Shown one piece after another: positions 7,087-13,204 of a stretch of 18,033 nt of DNA. The translations under genes and the position numbers were made by a program. Each line of letters opens with the position of its first letter. Within the stretch, counting starts at the first letter, position 1. The notes below the pieces were generated by a model. It was not told the DNA's origin and searched no databases. It saw only the letters and a program-made list of their open reading frames with translations. The stretch comes from Gp13-AA77 sp035946575 (GTDB taxonomy: Bacteria > Acidobacteriota > Terriglobia > UBA7540), in assembly GCA_035946575.1 (NCBI GenBank), contig DASYZG010000117.1:1-18033 (forward strand), read 5' to 3'.

Positions 7087-8265
7087 CTAGTAGGTGAAAG
7101 ACTGCAACTCGGTCACGCCGGAGTCAGGGCCGTTCACGAATCCGGACCGCTGGCTCGGGTGCACGGCGATGTACGCAGGAACCACGTTGAAGCTGTTCGA
7201 AAAGCTGAATCCGTTGAGAGTTTCCTTCAAATTACCGTTGATATCGTACACGTAGATCGTGCTGCCGCCGGCCGACGAACTGGAGGTGGGTTGGGCGATC
7301 AGGAACAGCTTGTGGATGGGATCGAATTCGACGTCCGCGCCGCTGTAAATCTGCTGCCCGCCTGAGCCCGGCAGTACCACGCTGAAACCCGTCTCGGTGG
7401 CGAGGTTGTAGAATTCCACGTTGGCATCATCTTCGGTGGTCGTACAGAAAATCCCGTCCGCGGAGTCGACCGCAATCCCGTTGACGAATCCAAATCCAAT
7501 GCCCGTAAACTCGCTGTAGGTGGCGCTCGAAAGGTCGACGATGCCGAAGACCGGCAGGCAGCCGAAGCAGCCGTCGCCGCCGCCCATGATCGCCTGGTTG
7601 GTGGCGCTGTCGTAGGCCATCGGCGGCGGGACGCTGCCGAAGTTGAACGAGTCCGTGATCTGGGCGACCGGGCCGAAAGTGTTCGCGGCCACGTTGGACG
7701 AGAACACGTAGGGAATGAAGTTGCCGCTGTTGTCGTAGGCGAACACGGCGACATTGGGCTCACCCTGGTTGTGGGTGACTCCGTCGGGCATGATGATGTG
7801 CTCGGACCCGATGGGAGGCGTCCACATGCCGGTGAACTTGTTGCCTTTCAGCGGATTCAAAACGTTGTAGAAGCGGTTGGTGACGTAGATCCCCGTCACG
7901 TGCTCGCGCTCCGTCAAACCCGCGCTGCTGCCGAACACGCCGTAGGTGATGTAGTCGTCCTTGGACTGCGTTTGAGCCACAACCTTGATGATCTTCCCCG
8001 TCGCCTGATCGAAAGTCTCGACGGCCGCCTGCACGTTTCCGTTGGAGAGTGTTTTGGCCTCGCTCAGCAGGCCCTCGGTGCCGTTCTGGTCGATGTCAAA
8101 CCCGAAGATCTGTCCGCCAAACTTGCTGTGGACGAAGATCTTGCCGGCGCCGGCCGTTGGATCCGCCTGGAAGTTACCGGCCTGCCCGTAGGCCGCGGCG
8201 CCACCAAGAACCAGGGCCGCGATGACCAGAGCCCCGGGCAGCATGCTGTGTTTTCTCGCTCGCAT
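7087..8265 (-). CDS. Secreted protein of unknown function, propeller-like
   Basis: A 392-residue protein with a clear signal peptide (MRARKHSMLPGALVIAALVLGGAAAYGQA). The mature part is acidic, Gly/Ser/Asn-rich and poor in Lys, with repeated beta-type stretches such as KIFVHSKFGGQIFGFDIDQNG, NVAVFAYDNSGNFIPYVF, GIVDLSSATYSEFTG, VNGIAVDSADGIFCTT and STIYVYDINGNLKETLNGF. The recurring pattern of a display strand followed by a short DxxG turn resembles YncE/NHL-type beta-propellers, but I cannot assign a family. A CFGC pair (near the middle) may form a disulfide. The start at 8265 has GGAG four bases upstream; an open frame 18 codons longer would put the signal sequence inside the protein. An 8-bp inverted repeat lies in its leader. 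Function unknown; location periplasm or outside the cell. Confidence 0.75.
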   Translation of the reverse strand: MRARKHSMLPGALVIAALVLGGAAAYGQAGNFQADPTAGAGKIFVHSKFGGQIFGFDIDQNGTEGLLSEAKTLSNGNVQAAVETFDQATGKIIKVVAQTQSKDDYITYGVFGSSAGLTEREHVTGIYVTNRFYNVLNPLKGNKFTGMWTPPIGSEHIIMPDGVTHNQGEPNVAVFAYDNSGNFIPYVFSSNVAANTFGPVAQITDSFNFGSVPPPMAYDSATNQAIMGGGDGCFGCLPVFGIVDLSSATYSEFTGIGFGFVNGIAVDSADGIFCTTTEDDANVEFYNLATETGFSVVLPGSGGQQIYSGADVEFDPIHKLFLIAQPTSSSSAGGSTIYVYDINGNLKETLNGFSFSNSFNVVPAYIAVHPSQRSGFVNGPDSGVTELQSFTY

Positions 8266-8294
8266 TTCATCTCCTCGATGTTGAAGTGTCAAAC

Positions 8295-8317
8295 GCGATC
8301 GGGACGGTGCCGATCGC
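8295..8317 (-). promoter_or_regulatory. Inverted repeat in the leader of the secreted propeller gene
   Basis: Perfect 8-bp arms GCGATCGG (8295-8302) and CCGATCGC (8310-8317) with a 7-base spacer, 30-52 bases upstream of the start codon. It lies between the candidate promoter at 8349-8377 and the start, so it could be an operator or an RNA hairpin. Confidence 0.4.
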
Positions 8318-8348
8318 AACCCATGGTAAGCCGGCCGGGGGGTCTGCT

Positions 8349-8377
8349 TTGTTATGGTTTCGTCACAGAGTTGTAAA
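8349..8377 (-). promoter_or_regulatory. Candidate promoter of the secreted propeller gene
   Basis: On the minus strand TTTACA (8377-8372) is followed after 17 bases by TAACAA (8354-8349). The -35 box is good and the -10 box poor. It would give a leader of about 75 bases containing the inverted repeat at 8295-8317. Confidence 0.35.
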
Positions 8378-8457
8378 AAGCAGGCGGGCGCGGGTCACCA
8401 GCCTGCGCCGGTCACAGGTGAAGAAGCCCAAAGCGCTCGGCGGCCTTGCGTCGAAAC

Positions 8458-8880
8458 TCAGGAGCCGCCGGCCAATGGTTTGCCGATTTCCCAATGGTGC
8501 CCGTAGGGATCGGCGAGGCGGCCGACGCGCCAGCCATAGGGCTGGTCGGCAACCGGCCAGACGACCCTGGCGCCGGCGGCGAGCGCACGCTTGAACACGG
8601 CGTCGGGATCATCCACAATCATGACGATTCGGACGGTGCCGCCACCCAGGGATTCAGGGCTGAAGTTGAAGTGCTCCGGAGACTCGTCAGCCACCCAGAA
8701 CTCGGCGCCCTCCACGGCGAGCCGGGCAACCACGGCTCCGTCCGGCGCGTCCACCCGGACCAACACCTCGGCGCCAAACGCCGCCATGTAGAATTCGACG
8801 GCCTTGGCGCCGTTGCGGACCGAGAGCATGGGTGCTATGGAGGTCTTCCGGTTGCGTCCGCTTTGCGATCCATCCGCCAT
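8458..8880 (-). CDS. VOC (glyoxalase/PhnB-like) family protein
   Basis: A 140-residue protein of the vicinal-oxygen-chelate superfamily. Features are the opening IAPMLSVRNGAKAVEFYMAAFGAEV, typical of the first beta-alpha-beta unit; the central ARLAVEGAEFWVADE; the link VDDPDAVFKRALAAGARVVWPVADQPYG; and the closing GRLADPYGHHWEIG. The last motif is characteristic of PhnB-like VOC proteins, which are often annotated as glyoxalase/bleomycin resistance or YCII-type and mostly have no proven substrate. The start at 8880 (MADGSQ) has GAGGA nine bases upstream; an ATG at 8907 has no such site. A TATAAT box lies at 8923-8918, so it is likely transcribed from its own promoter rather than with the DUF6544-like gene upstream. 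Metal and substrate are not predictable from the sequence. Confidence 0.87.
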   Translation of the reverse strand: MADGSQSGRNRKTSIAPMLSVRNGAKAVEFYMAAFGAEVLVRVDAPDGAVVARLAVEGAEFWVADESPEHFNFSPESLGGGTVRIVMIVDDPDAVFKRALAAGARVVWPVADQPYGWRVGRLADPYGHHWEIGKPLAGGS

Positions 8881-8917
8881 CGGCAGTCGTCCTCGCTCTC
8901 CGCACATCTACTGCGGA

Positions 8918-8946
8918 ATTATACCTTGGTGGAATTCCGGTTAACC
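8918..8946 (-). promoter_or_regulatory. Promoter of the VOC gene
   Basis: On the minus strand a perfect TATAAT (8923-8918) lies 17 bases after GGTTAA (8946-8941), part of the palindrome GGTTAACC. The -35 box is weak. Transcription would start about 30 bases before the start codon at 8880. No gene is seen in the rest of 8881-9003. Confidence 0.5.
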
Positions 8947-9003
8947 TGCAAAAACCGCGAATTAAGGGACCGCCGATCTGTTGACGTGGGCTCGGCGACG
9001 GCT

Positions 9004-9741
9004 CTAATTGCGGGCAGCTCGAATCTCGAACGAATTCACCCGCGCGCGGAAATAGGTGAAGGATCCCTCGGGAAGGTGCCACGTAGCCTCGAGACGGGTC
9101 GCGACGCGCAGGCCCTCCCGCTCCTCGAAATCCGCGCCGACCGCCGACCATGGCGCCGGCACCGTGATCCTCCCCACCATGCGCGGACGCTCAGCGTGGC
9201 AGACGATCGGATACCCTCTCTCGTTCAGTTCCACGTCAACCGTCGCCCCGGCAGCGCCGTTCCGGTCACATACGCGCAGCGTTTGGGGTCCGACCGCCGT
9301 CCAGGCGAGCGAAGAATGGTTCACCATCATGGCCGGGCAAAGTGCCACGGAGGCCAGATAGCGCTGGAGTTCTCCTTTGTCGAACTCCGGGCCGGTCATC
9401 TTCCTGACCGGCAGCACGCCTCCTAGGCTGATCGATCCGAACCCTTGGCCGTCCTCATAAGCATCGGTCACCACAAACCAGCCCATTCTGCCGCCTTTGA
9501 AGCGGGCTTCCCAGCGAAAGGAACTCTCCGTGCCCGAGGTCACTTCGTCCGCTGTGAAAGGGACCCAGGGGGCGCCGGGCGCGGAGCGAATCTCTCCCGA
9601 CTGCGTGGTTTTAACGGAGCCCACCCGGCGCGCGTTATCCTCGCCGCCCGGAAGGCAGAATGCCCTGAGGCGGGCCAGCAGCCCCGCCGCCGTGTCGGGC
9701 TCGCCGGCAACGTGAGTGGCAGGATGAGCGACAGCGGTCAT
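9004..9741 (-). CDS. DUF6544-like protein
   Basis: A 245-residue protein with no signal peptide or membrane helix. The order of motifs matches what I recall of the DUF6544 (formerly DUF6920) family: a W-PFTA-E block (WVPFTADEVTSGTESSFRWEARF), a DAY.DG.G block (VVTDAYEDGQGFGSISLGG), GPEFDKGELQRYLASVALCPAMM, SLAWTAVGPQTLRV, a VELNERGYPIVCHAERPR strand pair, and a final W.LPEGSFTYFRARV strand. The family is predicted to be beta-rich and has no known function. The start at 9741 has an AGGAGA site seven bases upstream. It lies 63 bases downstream of the outer-membrane beta-barrel gene in the same direction and may be cotranscribed with it. Family name is from memory; function unassigned. Confidence 0.7.
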   Translation of the reverse strand: MTAVAHPATHVAGEPDTAAGLLARLRAFCLPGGEDNARRVGSVKTTQSGEIRSAPGAPWVPFTADEVTSGTESSFRWEARFKGGRMGWFVVTDAYEDGQGFGSISLGGVLPVRKMTGPEFDKGELQRYLASVALCPAMMVNHSSLAWTAVGPQTLRVCDRNGAAGATVDVELNERGYPIVCHAERPRMVGRITVPAPWSAVGADFEEREGLRVATRLEATWHLPEGSFTYFRARVNSFEIRAARN

Positions 9742-9804
9742 GGAACTTCTCCTTTCCGAGCTCGCTGAACGGCGCTTGGCAGCGCAAGCCCGGCAAGACC
9801 ACGC

Positions 9805-10539
9805 TCAGTGCTTGATATTCTTGCCGAGATTAAAGATCGGCCCCACCGAGAACCGTACCGTGAAGCGCCCGTCCTTCAGCAGATCGCTGAACAAGTGGTC
9901 ATACACCAGGTCTGACTGGATGCGGAATCCGAGGTGTTTGCTAAAGAGCAAGTCGACGCCACCCCCGAACCCATAAAAGGGTGTCCAGTTTGTTTTCTTT
10001 CCCGTAGGTGCCAGCTGATTCACGACGCCCCATGCGATCAGATCACTGCCGGCCGGTTGAGGCCGGGCGGCCTCGTGGATAGCGCCGAGGTCTGGCCGGA
10101 GGAAGAGCGTCACGTTCTTGAAGTGGCGGTACGCCAGCTGCGGGCCGGCGGCAAAGGTCTGGGTCACGGACTTGACCGGTACCACCAGGGTGTAGCCCGG
10201 GGGTATCTTGCCGGCGGCAGCCAGCGCCATGAGTTCCGCCCCCAGTTGCTGCTGCAGGGTGGTGGTGAGCAGATTCGGAGTCAGGGTGAGATTGCCCTCG
10301 GAAATGCTGTAGTCGAAACCGAGGGAATACCAGGTCGTGGGCCGCACGCCGGCCTGAAAGTGAAAGCCGTTTTCGAAAAGACTCACGTGCGGGCTGTCGA
10401 GGAAGGTGTATCCTGCGAACACGTCATAGCGGGTGACATAGGTCTGCTGGCCGGAGGCCGGTGACGCGAGCAGCGTCAGGACAATTGCCAGCATGATGAA
10501 GAGTACTACCGTGTGCCGGGTATTGCTTTCTGGTTTCAT
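9805..10539 (-). CDS. Outer-membrane beta-barrel protein
   Basis: A 244-residue protein with a signal peptide (hydrophobic run VVLFIMLAIVLTLLASPASG, cut near Gln). The mature part shows alternating strands and tight turns typical of an eight-stranded or so barrel: YDVFAGYTFLDSP, FHFQAGVRPTTWYSLGFDYS, AAGPQLAYRHFKNVTLFLRPDLG, TPFYGFGGGVDLLFSKHLGFRIQSDLVY, and GRFTVRFSVGPIFNLG. It resembles the OmpA-like/porin-type barrels (OMP_b-brl) that are frequent in Acidobacteriota. The C-terminus (KNIKH) lacks the usual final Phe, although the last strand contains VRFSVGPIF. The start at 10539 follows a GGGAGGGG site; a TTG at 10551 would overlap that site. An imperfect 12-bp inverted repeat lies about 95 bases upstream. 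Role (pore, surface protein) is unknown. Confidence 0.78.
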   Translation of the reverse strand: MKPESNTRHTVVLFIMLAIVLTLLASPASGQQTYVTRYDVFAGYTFLDSPHVSLFENGFHFQAGVRPTTWYSLGFDYSISEGNLTLTPNLLTTTLQQQLGAELMALAAAGKIPPGYTLVVPVKSVTQTFAAGPQLAYRHFKNVTLFLRPDLGAIHEAARPQPAGSDLIAWGVVNQLAPTGKKTNWTPFYGFGGGVDLLFSKHLGFRIQSDLVYDHLFSDLLKDGRFTVRFSVGPIFNLGKNIKH

Positions 10540-10633
10540 TGCCCCTCCCAAGCAGGCTCGCCGAATCTGAGCCGGGCGTCTGAGATCCGTGCGAAGCCAG
10601 TGGTTGCTATCGGTCGGTCAGCTTGTCGGTGCT

Positions 10634-10672
10634 TCAGTACGTCAGCTATGCGACACAGAACTGACATACTGA
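10634..10672. promoter_or_regulatory. Inverted repeat upstream of the beta-barrel gene
   Basis: TCAGTACGTCAG (10634-10645) and CTGACATACTGA (10661-10672) pair in 11 of 12 positions around a 15-base loop; flanking GCTTC and GAAGC extend the symmetry with a bulge. It lies about 95 bases from the start of the barrel gene. It could be an operator or a structured leader. Confidence 0.4.
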
Positions 10673-11101
10673 CGAAGCGAAATACCGCCTCACTGTCTGG
10701 GGCAACCGGCACTGCGGCCCAACCGCCCGGTCTGCACGTCTTCATCTGGAAGTTATTCCTCATGCGGGCATCCCGGCAGTGATCAGCCTCACGTGCCGCT
10801 GTGACGCGTCGCATGAGGGAACCCGATGGGACGGGCCTTAGGAGCGCCTTGGGACAGAGAACGGATCATGGCCTGGCCATCGATCCATCGACCGCGCTCA
10901 CCCGAGGAGCGCAAGGCCATGCGCCGTTAACCTGCTCTGCGCTCCTACACCCATCATCGATCGGTGACTTGCAGCGACTATGGAGGCACCAAAAGGTAAC
11001 AAAGGTTACGAGCCAGTTGCCTGTGACACCCGCAACGCACTCCTGCTATTTGACTTGCTAGCGAGTGGGCTTTGGAATCTGATTTGCTCTGATCGCCACT
11101 T

Positions 11102-11200
11102 CCGGCACGCTGAGCGTCCGGTAACGTTTTGCCCCTAAGGGGAAGAAGGAGGCTAGCTCCGCCTCCCTCTTCCCCACCCCTAAACCGCACGGTTTCCCCT
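11102..11200. other. Cluster of adjacent hairpins
   Basis: In order: CCGGCACGCT/AGCGTCCGG (11102-11121, 9 bp with one bulge); CCCCTAAGGGG (11132-11142, overlapping the next arm); GGGGAAGAAGGAGGC/GCCTCCCTCTTCCCC (11139-11153 and 11161-11175, 14 of 15 pairs, 7-base loop; the one mismatch becomes a G-U pair on the minus strand); and AAACCG/CGGTTT near 11182. The long purine/pyrimidine stem is the strongest in the window. It may be a small RNA, a leader structure or a repeat element; no known RNA family was recognised. Confidence 0.4.
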
Positions 11201-11273
11201 CCCTCTGAACTTGAACCACGCTACTTGTCTCACGGCCGCGAAGCGTGAAAACGGGCGGAGCACGCCCGAGTGA

Positions 11274-11309
11274 CTCCGTGTCCTCCGTGAGTCCTCCGTG
11301 ACTTCCGTG
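11274..11309. repeat. CTCCGTG short tandem repeat
   Basis: Four CTCCGTG/TTCCGTG words begin at 11274, 11283, 11294 and 11303, spaced 9, 11 and 9 bases, that is two 20-base double units. A further ACACGGAG occurs in the opposite sense at about 11347. CTCCGTG-rich tandem elements of this type occur between genes in several phyla. Non-coding. Confidence 0.55.
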
Positions 11310-11398
11310 TGAAGGGTTGATCGACTCCAGAAGCCACAAAGGAGCCACACGGAGAGCTCATCGAGACGAGGCTCAGGTCTTGATGCCGTGATGGCGGG

Positions 11399-11428
11399 TT
11401 GCGCCGGCACGGAGACCCGCGCTAAAGT
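11399..11428 (+). promoter_or_regulatory. Weak candidate promoter of the rpiB-deoC fusion gene
   Basis: TTGCGC (11399-11404) is followed after 18 bases by TAAAGT (11423-11428), 24 bases before the ATG at 11453. Both boxes are partial matches. No clear Shine-Dalgarno site follows. Confidence 0.3.
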
Positions 11429-11452
11429 TAGGCTCTCCGAAAGCGCCTGACG

Positions 11453-13072
11453 ATGCCCAGACGCATTGTGACCGCCGAAGATGTCCAGGCAACCCGGGGA
11501 GAGCTTCGCGTGCCGCCCGGCGCCATCGTGACCGATCGCGCGCGCGAACTCTCGGCTGACCTGGGCGTGACGATCGTATATGAAGAGCCATCCGCAGCGG
11601 CAGCGGCCGGCCAGGCGCCTGCCCCACGCAGGGTGGCGGTGGCGAGCGATCACGCCGGGTACGACCTCAAGGAGTACCTGAAGCAGTTCCTGACCGACTC
11701 AGGCTACACCGTGCAGGACCTCGGCGCGAACTCCCGCGACCCGGTCGATTATCCGGACTTCGCGCGCGCCGTGGCCGAGGCCGTGGCATCCGGCAAAGCC
11801 TGGCGAGGCGTGGTGATCGATGGCGCGGGTATCGGCTCCGCGATGGCCGCCAACAAGGTCCCGGGCGCTCGTGCCGCGCTCTGCTACGATCGTGCCACGG
11901 CCCGGAACAGCCGCGAGCACAACGACGCCAATGTGCTGACGCTCGGCGCGCGCCTGATTCCTGCCGAACTCGCGCGCGAAGTCACGGCCGTGTGGCTGGA
12001 GACGAAGTTCGCGGGTGGGCGGCATCAAAATCGCATCGACAAGATCACCGCGATCGAGCAGCGCCCCGGCGCCGCGCAGAACCACGCCGGCTCGGTTCCA
12101 ACCGTCCCTGCGGCTGACGCCGTGACGGATGCCAGGCTTCGCGAGCAGCTCATCGAAGCCATCGCCCGCGAGATTCTCTGCCGGTTGGGCGATCAGGAAG
12201 CATGCGCGCTGCGCGGCCTCGAGATCGATGACACGGTTTGTCCCGGCTGCGACGGCCGCTGCGCCGAAAGCTGCCCGGCGAAGTCGCGGCGCGTGCTGGC
12301 AGCCGGCGCCGCGCGCCTGGGCGCGAGCCTCGGAGCTACCGGGATTCCCCCCGACATCGCGCGCTTCATCGACCACACCCTGCTCAAGCCGGAAGCGAGC
12401 GAGAGCGACGTGCGGCGCCTGTGCGCGGAAGCCCGCGAATACGGCTTCGCCAGCGTCTGCGTGAATCCCACCTGGATCTCGCTGTGCGCCGCCGAACTGC
12501 AAGGCACGCCAGTGAAGGTCTGCACGGTAGCGGGATTCCCGCTCGGCGCCACCACCAGTTCGGTCAAGCTTTTCGAAACCGAGCAGGCCTTGAAGCTCGG
12601 CGCGCTGGAAATCGACATGGTGATCAATGTGGGCGCTCTCAAGTCAGGCCATTACGAGCGCGTGGAGCAGGAGATTCGCTCGCTCGCGGGTGCGTGCCAT
12701 CGCGGCGGAGCGATCCTCAAGGTGATTCTCGAGTGCGCGCTGCTGAGCGACCAGGAAAAGGTGGTCGCCTCGCGCCTCTCGAAGTCGGCGGGAGCGGACT
12801 TCGTGAAGACTTCCACGGGCTTCGGGCCGGGCGGCGCCACCGCGCACGACGTGGAGATCATGCGGCTGGTGGTGGGACCCGATATGGGCGTGAAGGCGGC
12901 GGGAGGCATTCGCGGCTACGAGGATCTGCAGAAGATGCTCGCCGCCGGGGCCACCCGCATCGGCGCCAGCGCCAGCGTGAAGATCATGCGGGAAGCGGTG
13001 GGCGAAATCTCCGGCATCGGGCCCAGTTCCGCTTCCTCCGGAAACGTGGACGCCGGACCGGTGCGATACTAA
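11453..13072 (+). CDS. RpiB-like isomerase fused to deoxyribose-phosphate aldolase
   Basis: A 539-residue fusion. Residues 1-45 form a small segment (RRIVTAEDVQATRG, then PPGAIVTDRARELSADLGV) like one I associate with microcompartment enzymes. Residues 60-200 are an RpiB/LacAB-type ribose-5-phosphate isomerase: VAVASDHAGYDLKEYL (Asp66, His67), DYPDFA, SREHNDANVLTLGARL and FAGGRHQNRIDKI. The usual catalytic CGTG is DGAG, with Asp123 in place of Cys, so activity or chemistry may differ. Residues 225-300 are a linker with Cys263, 266, 270 and 274. Residues 303-515 are a complete DeoC aldolase (2-deoxyribose-5-phosphate to glyceraldehyde-3-phosphate plus acetaldehyde): IDHTLLKPEA, CTVAGFPLGATTSS, EIDMVINVGALKSG (Asp388), Schiff-base Lys452 in FVKTSTGFGPGGAT, and Lys481 in GVKAAGGIRGYED. 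It resembles the Thermotoga type. It is upstream of hypC, xfp and ackA in the same direction. The start at 11453 has no strong ribosome-binding site. The domains are certain; how they work together is inferred. Confidence 0.9.
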   Translation: MPRRIVTAEDVQATRGELRVPPGAIVTDRARELSADLGVTIVYEEPSAAAAAGQAPAPRRVAVASDHAGYDLKEYLKQFLTDSGYTVQDLGANSRDPVDYPDFARAVAEAVASGKAWRGVVIDGAGIGSAMAANKVPGARAALCYDRATARNSREHNDANVLTLGARLIPAELAREVTAVWLETKFAGGRHQNRIDKITAIEQRPGAAQNHAGSVPTVPAADAVTDARLREQLIEAIAREILCRLGDQEACALRGLEIDDTVCPGCDGRCAESCPAKSRRVLAAGAARLGASLGATGIPPDIARFIDHTLLKPEASESDVRRLCAEAREYGFASVCVNPTWISLCAAELQGTPVKVCTVAGFPLGATTSSVKLFETEQALKLGALEIDMVINVGALKSGHYERVEQEIRSLAGACHRGGAILKVILECALLSDQEKVVASRLSKSAGADFVKTSTGFGPGGATAHDVEIMRLVVGPDMGVKAAGGIRGYEDLQKMLAAGATRIGASASVKIMREAVGEISGIGPSSASSGNVDAGPVRY

Positions 13073-13098
13073 GTTCGGTTGACGGCGGACAGTTTAGA

Positions 13099-13192
13099 GT
13101 CGACAGTTGACAGTTAACAGTCGACAGTTCACAGCGCAGGAATCCTCCGACATAGGTAGTAAACGCCGCGGCCTGGACTGTCAACTGTCGAC
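13099..13192 (+). promoter_or_regulatory. 15-bp inverted repeat abutting the hypC ribosome-binding site
   Basis: GTCGACAGTTGACAG (13099-13113) and CTGTCAACTGTCGAC (13178-13192) are perfect reverse complements. The right arm ends one base before the GGAGG (13193-13197) of hypC. A further partial copy, CAGTCGACAGTTCACAG, follows the left arm. It may be a dispersed repeat (see 5532-5607 and 16213-16234), and its folding could affect hypC translation. Confidence 0.5.
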
Positions 13193-13204
13193 GGAGGTTT
13201 AAAA

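Larger units (their letters stand above)
10552..11452. other. About 900 bases without a credible gene
   Basis: Short open frames here (10513-10782, 10801-11061 on plus; 10978-11190, 11058-11348 on minus) have no Shine-Dalgarno site, no family features and atypical composition. The stretch holds an inverted repeat (10634-10672), a 9-bp inverted repeat AGGAGCGCA/TGCGCTCCT (10905-10913, 10938-10946), ATGGCCTGGCCAT (10868-10880), a 9-base tandem AAAGGTAAC/AAAGGTTAC (10992-11009), a hairpin cluster (11102-11200) and CTCCGTG repeats (11274-11309). It separates the leftward envelope genes from the rightward sugar-phosphate block and contains both their promoters. Confidence 0.6.

Noticed and set aside
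6040..7365. 441-residue plus-strand open frame over the zinc-ribbon gene and the next gap
   Set aside because: It overlaps rnhA and runs antisense to the coiled-coil zinc-ribbon gene and the end of the propeller gene; composition is not protein-like.
10992..11060. Possible attachment site or tRNA remnant near AAAGGTAACAAAGGTTAC
   Set aside because: Only a 9-base imperfect tandem; no integrase, no tRNA fold and no second copy flanking an element.
10801..11348. Short open frames in the large gap (10801-11061 plus, 11058-11348 minus)
   Set aside because: No ribosome-binding site, no family features, and the minus one translates the CTCCGTG repeats.
11453..13072. Fusion as an assembly or frameshift artefact
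   Set aside because: The frame runs through both domains and a Cys-containing linker without stop, and the codon pattern is even throughout, so a true fusion is more likely.
12238..13110. 290-residue plus-strand open frame within the RpiB-DeoC gene
   Set aside because: An Arg-rich +1 shadow; the main frame carries full DeoC motifs to its end.
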